From positions 1-6,545 of the forward strand of contig DATFCC010000062.1 of NCBI GenBank assembly GCA_035253505.1: 6,545 bases of DNA, in the 5' to 3' direction. The DNA is from AWTP1-13 sp035253505 (GTDB lineage: Bacteria; Pseudomonadota; Alphaproteobacteria; Rhizobiales; Hyphomicrobiaceae). Numbering within the stretch: position 1 is the stretch's first letter; each line of letters opens with the position of its first letter. A model generated the notes under the pieces. It ran no database searches. It was given only the letters and a program-made list of their open reading frames with translations, and was not told the DNA's origin. Shown here piece by piece: positions 1 to 6,283 of the stretch. The position numbers and the translations under genes were made by a program.

Positions 1-2
1 TC

Positions 3-407
3 GTTTTCGTCACCCACGATGTGGGCGTTGCTGTCGAGGTGGCCGACCGCATCGGCGTCATGTATGCGGGCCGCCTGGTGGAGCTGGGTCCCACCGAGGA
101 GGTGATCGACCGGCCTGCGCATCCCTACACCGCCGCACTGCTGACATCGACGGTACTGGGCTCGGCGTTCGGGCGGCGTCTCGATGCAATTCCCGGCATG
201 CCGCCGGACTTGCGGGCGCTTCCGGAGGGCTGCAGCTTCGCTCCACGGTGCCGCTATTGCGAGGACGCCTGTCGTGCCGTCATGCCGCCGGAGCACGCGA
301 TAACGACAGGGCACATGACGCGCTGCCGGCGCGTCGCCGCGCGCGAGATCGATCTCGCCGGGCCGACATTGAGCGCGCGCAGCATCGCCACCGCAGACCA
401 GCCATGA
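3..407 (+). CDS. Oligopeptide/dipeptide ABC transporter ATP-binding protein, C-terminal part (5' end outside window)
   Basis: This is the last 134 residues of a DppD/DppF- or OppD/OppF-type ATPase, the cytoplasmic subunit that powers import of peptides or related solutes. The frame is open to the left edge, so the Walker A, signature and Walker B motifs are missing. What is visible begins at the switch region: the H-loop VTHD (His at 15-17), then VADRIGVMYAGRLVE, which is typical of this subfamily. Next comes RPAHPYTAALL, the start of the oligo_HPY C-terminal extension. That extension carries cysteines at 231, 249, 270 and 324 (spacing C-x5-C-x6-C, then a distal C) plus an extra one at 258. 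In some DppD proteins the equivalent cysteines bind a [4Fe-4S] cluster. I cannot tell whether this is the first or second ATPase of its system, or what it imports. The amidase and DHDPS-fold genes downstream suggest that the cargo is an amide or peptide-like compound. Confidence 0.93.
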   Translation, partial: VFVTHDVGVAVEVADRIGVMYAGRLVELGPTEEVIDRPAHPYTAALLTSTVLGSAFGRRLDAIPGMPPDLRALPEGCSFAPRCRYCEDACRAVMPPEHAITTGHMTRCRRVAAREIDLAGPTLSARSIATADQP

Positions 408-459
408 TCGGGATACGCATTGCTGGCAGCGCTTCCGGTGTGCTTCGCAATCACTATCC

Positions 460-495
460 GCGGCTTGCCCACTGCGGCATGCCGCGCCAAGCCGC
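460..495. repeat. Inverted repeat / RNA hairpin with nested palindrome, transporter-amidase spacer
   Basis: A perfect 8-bp inverted repeat, GCGGCTTG (460-467) and CAAGCCGC (488-495), encloses 20 nt. Those 20 nt contain a perfect 12-bp palindrome, GCGGCATGCCGC (474-485). As RNA this can form a strong stem with a small inner GCGG/CCGC hairpin. No U-run follows, so a simple intrinsic terminator is unlikely. It could be an intercistronic processing or mRNA-stability element, an attenuator, or a DNA operator. The symmetry is seen directly; the role is inference. Confidence 0.5.
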
Positions 496-510
496 TGCTT
501 GCACCGGTTG

Positions 511-524
511 CCCGGCCCGCCGGG
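511..524. repeat. Short GC hairpin upstream of the amidase RBS
   Basis: CCCGG (511-515) and CCGGG (520-524) form a perfect 5-bp stem with a 4-nt loop. The hairpin ends 18 nt before the amidase Shine-Dalgarno sequence and follows the larger inverted repeat at 460-495. In DNA this GC-rich, such stems arise by chance, so its relevance depends on whether the whole spacer is conserved. Confidence 0.3.
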
Positions 525-542
525 ACGCACGAATCCCCGCTC

Positions 543-548
543 AGGAGA
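543..548 (+). promoter_or_regulatory. Ribosome binding site of the amidase gene
   Basis: AGGAGA lies 8 nt before the ATG at 557. It is a strong Shine-Dalgarno match at good spacing and fixes the start of the amidase. Confidence 0.8.
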
Positions 549-556
549 GAAACTGA

Positions 557-1954
557 ATGGCCACCGACCTTGCCAACCTCCCCGTTCACGCCCTTCTCCC
601 GAAGCTCAAGGACCGGAGCGTCTCGCCGGTCGATCTGGTGGGTGCGTGCCTGGATCGTATCGGCCGGCTCGACTCCAAGCTCAAGGCTTTCGTCGAGGTC
701 TACGACAAGGAGGCGCGCCTCGCCGCCGAGGCTGCCGACAAGGCCATCCGCTCCGGCCATAGCGTCGGCCCCTTGCATGGCGTTCCCGTCGCGCTCAAGG
801 ACCTGATCGAGATCGACGGCCGCATCGCGACGGGCGGCAGCGCTTTCTGGCGCGATCGCGTCTCCACCCGCACCGCAACCCTGGCACAGAAGCTGATCAG
901 CGCCGGCATGATCGTCATCGGCAAGACGCACACCGTCGAGTTCGCGTTCGGCGGCTGGGGCACCAACCAGCACATGGGCACCCCGTGGAACCCATGGGAT
1001 GGGGAAACGCATCGCACGCCCGGCGGCTCGAGCAACGGCTCGGGCGTGGCCGTTGCTGCGCGCATGGTGCCGTGTGCGCTCGGCACCGACACGGGCGGGT
1101 CCGTGCGCGTGCCGGCAGCCTGGTGCGGCATCACCGGCCTGAAGACCACGATCGGCCGCATCAGCACCTACGGCGTGCTGCCGCTCACACCGACACTCGA
1201 TACACCCGGACCGATCACCCGCAGCGTCGAGGATGCAGCCATGCTGCTGCACCTGATGCAGGGCGCTGACCCGCGCGATCCGCGCACGCTGGGCCTGCGT
1301 GATGTCGATGCGATGCCCACGCTGCGCCGTGGTGTCAAAGGGTTGCGGCTTGGGCGCATGGCCGCCTCCGAGCGCAAGGGCGTCGACGGCGAGATTCTTG
1401 CCGCCTACGACCGTTCGATCGACGAGCTCGCCGCGATGGGTGCGGAAATCGTCGACGTGACGCTGCCGCGCAGCTTCCGCGACTACGGCGCCACGTCAGG
1501 GCGCATCATGGCCGCGGAGTCCTACGCCTTGCTCAGCCGGGTGGTCGACAACAACAGCCACCCCCTCGACGAGGCGGTCCGCCCCCGCATTCGCGCCGGC
1601 GCCGCCATCTCCTCGCGCGAGTACCTGGAGACGCTGGCGGAGCGGGAGCAGCTCAAGCAGGAGTATGCGGCCGCTACCGAGCACGTCGATGCCCTGCTCG
1701 CCCCCGTGACCCTGACCCCGCCGATCCCGATCTCGACCGTGGACCAAGGCACGACACCGGCGTTCTTCACGCGGTGGGTCAACTTCCTAGACCTCTGCGG
1801 TCTGGCCGTGCCCAACGGTTTCACCGCATCAGGCCTACCCTTGTCGCTGCAGATCGTCTGCCCCGGCGGCGAGGAGGCCATGGCCCTGCGCATCGGCTGG
1901 GCCTGGCAGAACGCGACCGATTGGCACGAGCGCATTCCGCCGCTGGTGCGGTAA
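557..1954 (+). CDS. Amidase (amidase signature family)
   Basis: This 465-aa serine hydrolase of the amidase signature family cleaves a carboxamide to an acid plus ammonia or an amine, probably in the cytoplasm because no signal peptide is seen. The Ser-cisSer-Lys triad is complete: Lys81 in PVALKDLIE, the cis-Ser158 in PGGSSNGSG, and the nucleophile Ser182 in GTDTGGSVRVP. The 24-residue gap between the two serines matches the family. The usual GGSSGGS reads GGSSNGS, a tolerated variant. A typical C-terminal GLPLSLQIV segment follows at about residues 426-434, and the length is normal for a stand-alone amidase. It does not look like GatA specifically, because no gatB or gatC is beside it. The substrate is not predictable. 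The DHDPS-fold gene starts 18 nt downstream, so the two are probably cotranscribed, perhaps with the transporter gene upstream. Family assignment is certain; specificity is unknown. Confidence 0.96.
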   Translation: MATDLANLPVHALLPKLKDRSVSPVDLVGACLDRIGRLDSKLKAFVEVYDKEARLAAEAADKAIRSGHSVGPLHGVPVALKDLIEIDGRIATGGSAFWRDRVSTRTATLAQKLISAGMIVIGKTHTVEFAFGGWGTNQHMGTPWNPWDGETHRTPGGSSNGSGVAVAARMVPCALGTDTGGSVRVPAAWCGITGLKTTIGRISTYGVLPLTPTLDTPGPITRSVEDAAMLLHLMQGADPRDPRTLGLRDVDAMPTLRRGVKGLRLGRMAASERKGVDGEILAAYDRSIDELAAMGAEIVDVTLPRSFRDYGATSGRIMAAESYALLSRVVDNNSHPLDEAVRPRIRAGAAISSREYLETLAEREQLKQEYAAATEHVDALLAPVTLTPPIPISTVDQGTTPAFFTRWVNFLDLCGLAVPNGFTASGLPLSLQIVCPGGEEAMALRIGWAWQNATDWHERIPPLVR

Positions 1955-1958
1955 TGCC

Positions 1959-1963
1959 GGAGA
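1959..1963 (+). promoter_or_regulatory. Ribosome binding site of the DHDPS-fold gene
   Basis: GGAGA lies 9 nt before the ATG at 1973, inside the 18-nt gap after the amidase stop. It supports that ATG over the out-of-frame ATG at 1954 that overlaps the amidase stop codon. Confidence 0.65.
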
Positions 1964-1972
1964 ACGGCGGCG

Positions 1973-2926
1973 ATGGAAAGCTGGCCACGAGGGATCTGGG
2001 CGGCGGTGCCGACACCGTTTCTTCCCGACCAGGGCCTGGATATCGGCGGCATCGCCCAAAACGTCGGTCACTATCGCGACGCCCTGGGCCTTGCCGGGAT
2101 CTTCTGCAACGGCCTGATGGGGGAGGGCTGGTCATTGTCGCTGGCCGAGCGTCGCCAGATCGTCGAGACGACGCTCGCGGCCGCCGCTGGCAAGTTGGCG
2201 GTCGGCGTGGTGACGACGCACGGCAGCATCCGCGAGACGCTCGAGCTGTCGCGCCATGCGTCAGCCGCCGGGGTCGACCACATCGTCCTGATGCGCCCTG
2301 CCGGTCTGTTTTCTGCGGCGGAGATCGCCGACTTCGTACGACTGGTCGCACGGGCTGTCGCCTGCAAGGTGGTCCTGTTCGACAGCGAGGCGCAGAACGG
2401 CGGCTACCCGGCGCCCCTCATACGTGAGCTGGCTCAGGAGGGCCTGATCCATGCGGTCAAGTGCACCCGCAACGCCGATGCCATTGGCGCGTTGCAGGGA
2501 GAATGCAGGGGAGGAGTGACGATCTGCGATCCCTACGAGTCGCACGCGCTCGCAAACCTGGCGCGATCGGGTCACGGCGTTCTCTATGCCGACCCGGAAC
2601 CGTACCTGTTCCAGACCCCGCGCCTGCGGCTCGTCCACGACTATTTCGAAGATCATCGCCGGGGCGATCTCGGTGCCATGCTCGATCGCTACCGGCAGCT
2701 CGAGCCGCTGAGAAGGGTTTATGAGCAGTGGATTCAGATACCCCTCTTGCGCGGAGAGCCCATCAACGCCGCGCTGAAGCATTGGTGTGGCCGGCTCGGC
2801 CTGGCCGCCGGCCCGGTTCGGGCGCCGTTGCGCGCGCTCACCGCCGAACAGGCGACGGCGCTCGATGCCGACCTCGATATGGCGTTCATGAGAGTATTTG
2901 GTCGCTTGTCGCCGCTCTCGCGTTGA
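1973..2926 (+). CDS. Dihydrodipicolinate synthase / N-acetylneuraminate lyase family protein with divergent active site
   Basis: This 317-aa protein has the (beta/alpha)8-barrel architecture of the DapA/NanA class I aldolase superfamily. The N-terminus GIWAAVPTPF (residues 7-16) is a family hallmark, and Lys163 in HAVKCTRNADA sits where the Schiff-base lysine lies. The length is normal. Other signature residues differ. The GTTGE loop is GLMGE (47-51), so both threonines are lost. The PYY segment is PAG (109-111). The YN-x-P segment with its catalytic Tyr is FDSE (136-139), and the arginine that binds the substrate carboxylate in DapA is not at its expected place. By my hand alignment only the lysine of the classical catalytic set remains. 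It is therefore very unlikely to be the lysine-biosynthetic DapA. It could be an aldolase or hydratase for a different substrate. Its position 18 nt after the amidase suggests that it acts on the amidase product or a related catabolite. Confidence 0.9.
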   Translation: MESWPRGIWAAVPTPFLPDQGLDIGGIAQNVGHYRDALGLAGIFCNGLMGEGWSLSLAERRQIVETTLAAAAGKLAVGVVTTHGSIRETLELSRHASAAGVDHIVLMRPAGLFSAAEIADFVRLVARAVACKVVLFDSEAQNGGYPAPLIRELAQEGLIHAVKCTRNADAIGALQGECRGGVTICDPYESHALANLARSGHGVLYADPEPYLFQTPRLRLVHDYFEDHRRGDLGAMLDRYRQLEPLRRVYEQWIQIPLLRGEPINAALKHWCGRLGLAAGPVRAPLRALTAEQATALDADLDMAFMRVFGRLSPLSR

Positions 2927-2993
2927 TGAACGCCTCAGCGACGCGGCTGCGCTGTCAGCTTGACGGGTGCGACCGTCGGCCTGGCCAGCCATC

Positions 2994-3014
2994 GCTCGAC
3001 ATGAGCCGTCGAGC
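2994..3014. repeat. Perfect 7-bp inverted repeat in the convergent gap
   Basis: GCTCGAC (2994-3000) and GTCGAGC (3008-3014) flank a 7-nt loop between the ends of the converging DHDPS-fold and DUF2066-like genes. The position suits a bidirectional terminator, but no T-run follows on either strand. It would need Rho or be only a stabilising stem. The 120-nt gap around it shows no other feature. Confidence 0.3.
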
Positions 3015-3046
3015 CGGGCGAGACGCCGAATTGGCTGGTCACGTCG

Positions 3047-3544
3047 CTAGGGTCGCGGCGGCCTTGCGACTGCCAGCTCCACGCCAGCGTCCACGGCACC
3101 GCCGAGGGTCTTGTGCTGGACCGTCGCGGTCCGGCCGGCTTGGGAGCCGGCGCCCTCTCCGGGCGGCAGCTCGAGCCGCCAGCTGGCGTCCCAATATCCA
3201 TCCGGCCGCAACGTGAGCGTGCCGATCAGGAGCGGCCGGTTGCCAGCGAATTGACGCAGTTGCACGCGTCCCACGGCCGTCTCGCTCGCGACGTGGCCCA
3301 GCACGAAGGCGTCCTCACGGCCGGGCAAGGCGAGAGCGACATTCCGCTTGCGGGCCGCGTCCAGCAACGCGCCGCGCTGCTCGGAGCCTCGCCGGCCGTC
3401 GGTCAATAGGACGAAGGGGCCGTCGGCGTCCACCACGTCCAGCCAGGCAGCCACCTCCCGCCGGTGTGAGCTTTCGCCGTCCGACCACGCGATCGTCGAT
3501 GCGCAGGCGAGTCCGACCAGTGCAATCGCAACCGGCCGCCTCAA
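3047..3544 (-). CDS. DUF2066-like protein with N-terminal leader, short form
   Basis: From a TTG at 3544 the protein has 165 residues. It opens with MRRPVAIALVGLACASTIA, two arginines then a hydrophobic stretch, which looks like a signal peptide or membrane anchor. The body resembles the second half of DUF2066 proteins, whose function is unknown: LLDAARKRNVALALP (60-74) and LLIGTLTLRPDGYWDASWRL (105-124) match my recollection of that family's conserved blocks. Third codon positions are strongly G/C, supporting real coding. DUF2066 proteins are usually about twice as long, and no N-terminal half is found in any frame upstream, so this is a short variant or a decayed copy. The start is uncertain: a GTG at 3604 and a TTG at 3652 are in frame. 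For 3544, GGGAG at 3555-3559 is a possible ribosome site with 10-nt spacing. The gene is alone on its strand, convergent with the DHDPS-fold gene and divergent from the DmsA-like gene. Confidence 0.5.
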   Translation of the reverse strand: MRRPVAIALVGLACASTIAWSDGESSHRREVAAWLDVVDADGPFVLLTDGRRGSEQRGALLDAARKRNVALALPGREDAFVLGHVASETAVGRVQLRQFAGNRPLLIGTLTLRPDGYWDASWRLELPPGEGAGSQAGRTATVQHKTLGGAVDAGVELAVARPPRP

Positions 3545-3935
3545 AACTCCGTCACTCCCGGCACTGCCTTGCTTCCCTGCCCCTGCACGAGTTGTGCGCG
3601 ACACCTGTCTCGCATCCGGCTCTCCGACCCGCCTCGCTGCTGACGATTTCAAGGCGCGCGAAACCAGCGTAGGCTGGACGCGGCGCGATTGCCACGGCGC
3701 ACCGAACGCAGCTCTCGGTGGCGGAGCGTAATCCTGGCTGCGGAGTCAAACCACCCGGCCAGAGACCGTGCGCACGCTTGGCCTGCTCGCCGCATGGCTG
3801 GAATGCGGGGCAGCGGTGGTGCCCGGTCGGGCTAGGCAACGGGTGGCGGAGCAAAGTAACCTTCGACCCGAACGCAAGAGGCCGATTCGCAACCGCCCTG
3901 CCGCCTCTTGTCGCGATACGAGCCGGCGAGGACCC
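3545..3935. other. Divergent intergenic region, no gene recognised
   Basis: These 391 bp separate the minus-strand DUF2066-like gene from the DmsA-like gene and must hold both promoters if the chosen starts are right. I saw no convincing -35/-10 pair, no FNR- or MoeA-like site that I could defend, and no known riboswitch core. GCCCGGTCGGGC (3821-3832) is a small dyad. Open frames cross the region on both strands, including in-frame extensions of both flanking genes, but the residues resemble no family. Confidence 0.5.
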
Positions 3936-6176
3936 ATGCCAAGCGGTACACTCTACCAGCGGCCCAGGGCCCAGCCCAAAGCCGGGGAGACGGTGGTCAC
4001 CAGCACGTGTGGCCACAACTGCGGCGGTCGCTGCGTGGTCAACGCGCATGTGGTCGACGGGCGCATCGTGCGCATCTCCTCCGACCCGGCCAGGTGGCAG
4101 CCCGAGCTGCCGCCGCTGCAGGCCTGCGCGCGCGGCTTCGGCCAGATCGAGCGCGTGTACCATCCCGACCGGCTGCAGCATCCCCTCCGGCGCGCCGGTC
4201 CACGCGGCAGCGGCAAGTTCGAGCGCATCTCCTGGAACGACGCACTCGACGAGGTCGCCCGCCAGATGCTGCGCGTGAGGGCGAAATACGGTAACGCGGC
4301 GATCCTGGACGCCTCGCGCTCCGGCAGCCTGTCGGCGCTGCACGGGCGCACGGCGGCGCAACGCTTCCTCTACATGTTCGGCGGCTGCACGGAGCTGTGG
4401 TCGAACATGTCGGCGGAAGCGGAGATCTTTGCGGTTCGCATGACCTTCGGCGCCAAGGCCACCTACAAGAGTGCCGGCCGCGAGCCCACGGATTACGTCA
4501 ACTCCAAGCTCATCTTGATGTGGGGCTGGAGCCCGGGCGACGGCACTTTCGGCACCGGCACCTATCAATACCTGCGGCTGGCCAAGAAAAAGGGTGTGCG
4601 CATCGTCTGCGTCGATCCGCGCCGCACCAGGACCAGCGCGGCGCTGGCGGACGAGCACATCCACATCAAGCCGTCCACCGATGCGGCGGCGCTGATCGCC
4701 ATGGCGTACGTCATCGTCAGCGAGGGCCTGCACGATCAGGCCTACTGCGACGCCCACGTCCTGGGCTTCGACGAGTCTCATCTGCCGCCCGGTGCGCCGC
4801 CAGGCGCCTCCTACCTGTCCTACCTCAACGGCAGTGCGGACGGCGTCGAGAAAACACCCGAATGGGCGGCTGCCATCACCGGCATGCCGGCAGAGGTGAT
4901 CCGCCGCCTTGCCATCGAATTCGCCACCACCAAGCCCGCCGCGCTGCAGTGCGGATACGCCCCCGGCCGGACGGCCTACGGCGAGCAGTTCCACCGGGCC
5001 GCTTACGCGCTCGCCGCCATCACCGGCAACGTCGGCATCAAGGGCGGAAATTCGGGCGTCAGCAACGGCGCCACCGGCCGCACCGGCATCAAGAGCCTGC
5101 CGGCCGGCGCCAACCCGATCGATGCGCGCGTGTCCTCTCCGCTGCTGGCCGACCTGCTGGCGCGCGGCAGGCGCGGCGGCTATCCGGCCGACATCAAGCT
5201 CATCTATTCGGCCGGCGGCGACCTCTTCAACCAGGCTCCCAACGTCACCAAGATGGTGGGGTCGCTCGAAGACGTGGAGTTCATCGTCGCGCAGGACCAT
5301 TTCCTGACGCCGACGGCGCAGCACGCCGACATCGTGCTGCCGGCCACAACCTTCTGGGAGCGCAATGACGTGCACACGCCGTGGGCGGGTGCCGGGCACT
5401 ACGCCATCTATATGAAGCAGGCCGTCGAGCCCATGCACGAGTGCCGCAACGACATCGACATCTTCGCCGATCTCGCGCGGCGCCTCGGCATCGCCGGCTA
5501 CAACGACAAGTCCGAGACGGAGTGGCTGCGCGAGCTCACGCGCGAGGCAGTGGACGACTTTGAAGCCTTCGCCGAGAACGGCGTTGCCCGCTTCCCCCCG
5601 CCCGAAGACGCGGTCGCGTTCGCCCGCGAGATCCGCGATCCTGCTCGGCACAAATTCACGACGCCGTCAGGCAAGATCGAGATCTACTCGATGGCGCTGG
5701 CCGCCAATCCGGACCCATACGGACTGGGCGTCATTCCGCCGATCCCGACGTGGATACCGCCGTTCCGAGATGACGCGCGCTTTCCTCTCAAGCTGTGCAC
5801 GCCCAAGTCACGCGCGCGCACCCATTCGATCCACAGCAACCAGCCGGTGCTCGGCCGCGTCGATCGTGACGATGTCTGGCTGCACCCTGCCGACGCAGCC
5901 GCCCGCGGCATCGCCGACGGGGATGTGGTGCGCGTGTTCAACGATCGCGGCACCGTGCTGCTGCCTGCACGGGTCACCGATCGCATGGCGCAAGGCACGG
6001 TGTCGATCAAGGAAGGCGCGTGGTTCACGCCGGACGGCAAGGGTCACGACACACGCGGCTGCGCCAACGTCCTCACCGAGGATCGCTCGGCGCCATGCGG
6101 AGCCACCACCTACAACACCAACGAGGTGGAGATCGCGCTCGCGCACTCGCAATCAGCGACAGCGGCCGCGCGATAG
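3936..6176 (+). CDS. DmsA-type molybdopterin-dependent oxidoreductase, catalytic subunit
   Basis: This 746-aa protein belongs to the DMSO reductase family, Mo-bisMGD enzymes that typically reduce S- or N-oxides. A [4Fe-4S] site is formed by Cys25, Cys29, Cys33 (C-x3-C-x3-C) and Cys64 in QACARG; this spacing is that of DmsA. Landmarks shared with E. coli DmsA from memory include KFERISW (94-100), VDPRRTRT (226-233), KTPEWAAAITG (306-316), ITGNVGIKGGNSG (362-374) and TTPSGKIEIYS (575-585). The dinucleotide-binding C-terminal domain spans about 616-735, with VFNDRG and KEGAWF. By alignment Ser133 is the best candidate for the Mo ligand. The ATG at 3936 is preferred because GAGG lies 4 nt upstream and the cluster motif follows at residue 25; a GTG at 3768 would add 56 unconserved residues. 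Neither start gives a Tat signal, so the enzyme appears cytoplasmic. No DmsB, DmsC or DmsD homologue is adjacent. Substrate and electron donor are unknown. Confidence 0.95.
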   Translation: MPSGTLYQRPRAQPKAGETVVTSTCGHNCGGRCVVNAHVVDGRIVRISSDPARWQPELPPLQACARGFGQIERVYHPDRLQHPLRRAGPRGSGKFERISWNDALDEVARQMLRVRAKYGNAAILDASRSGSLSALHGRTAAQRFLYMFGGCTELWSNMSAEAEIFAVRMTFGAKATYKSAGREPTDYVNSKLILMWGWSPGDGTFGTGTYQYLRLAKKKGVRIVCVDPRRTRTSAALADEHIHIKPSTDAAALIAMAYVIVSEGLHDQAYCDAHVLGFDESHLPPGAPPGASYLSYLNGSADGVEKTPEWAAAITGMPAEVIRRLAIEFATTKPAALQCGYAPGRTAYGEQFHRAAYALAAITGNVGIKGGNSGVSNGATGRTGIKSLPAGANPIDARVSSPLLADLLARGRRGGYPADIKLIYSAGGDLFNQAPNVTKMVGSLEDVEFIVAQDHFLTPTAQHADIVLPATTFWERNDVHTPWAGAGHYAIYMKQAVEPMHECRNDIDIFADLARRLGIAGYNDKSETEWLRELTREAVDDFEAFAENGVARFPPPEDAVAFAREIRDPARHKFTTPSGKIEIYSMALAANPDPYGLGVIPPIPTWIPPFRDDARFPLKLCTPKSRARTHSIHSNQPVLGRVDRDDVWLHPADAAARGIADGDVVRVFNDRGTVLLPARVTDRMAQGTVSIKEGAWFTPDGKGHDTRGCANVLTEDRSAPCGATTYNTNEVEIALAHSQSATAAAR

Positions 6177-6181
6177 GCGCC

Positions 6182-6221
6182 CCCGACCCGGTGCATTGCG
6201 TCGTTCGGGCTCGGGTGCGGG
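6182..6221. terminator. Weak GC-rich hairpin after the DmsA-like gene
   Basis: CCCGACCCG (6182-6190) pairs with CGGGTGCGGG (6212-6221) with a single bulged base, starting 6 nt after the stop codon. The loop is 21 nt and no T-run follows, only CTGCTT. It may terminate or protect the transcript's 3' end, but it is far from a textbook intrinsic terminator. Confidence 0.3.
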
Positions 6222-6273
6222 CTGCTTCAGCATAGCTGTTACCTACGCACCGAGCGGCGCGCACGCTGGTACC

Positions 6274-6278
6274 GGAGG
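6274..6278 (+). promoter_or_regulatory. Ribosome binding site of the VOC gene
   Basis: GGAGG lies 5 nt before the ATG at 6284. It is a full core Shine-Dalgarno sequence and supports this start for a gene whose end lies outside the window. Confidence 0.75.
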
Positions 6279-6283
6279 CCGCC

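Noticed and set aside
254..1252. 332-codon minus-strand open frame over the amidase gene
   Set aside because: It is a shadow of the amidase codons with no protein-family features.
1774..2427. 217-codon + strand frame spanning the amidase end and DHDPS-fold start
   Set aside because: It is Arg/Gly/Pro-rich low-information sequence, out of frame with two well-supported genes.
3821..3832. GCCCGGTCGGGC dyad as an operator or riboswitch part
   Set aside because: It is short, isolated and likely by chance at this GC content; no riboswitch core or second site was found around it.
3768..3935. 56-residue N-terminal extension of the DmsA-like protein from a GTG at 3768
   Set aside because: The extension has no twin-arginine signal and resembles nothing conserved. 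The ATG at 3936 has a GAGG site and leaves a normal distance to the iron-sulfur motif.
3653..3935. Promoter-like hexamers upstream of the DmsA-like gene and of the minus-strand gene (for example TTGACT and TTGAAA on the minus strand)
   Set aside because: No -10 element sits at suitable spacing, so a promoter call would be guesswork.
3552..5651. A 699-codon open frame antisense to the DmsA-like gene
   Set aside because: Its translation has no recognisable domain and is rich in Arg, Gly, Ala and Val, as expected for the complement of GC-rich codons. The opposite strand encodes a well-conserved enzyme.
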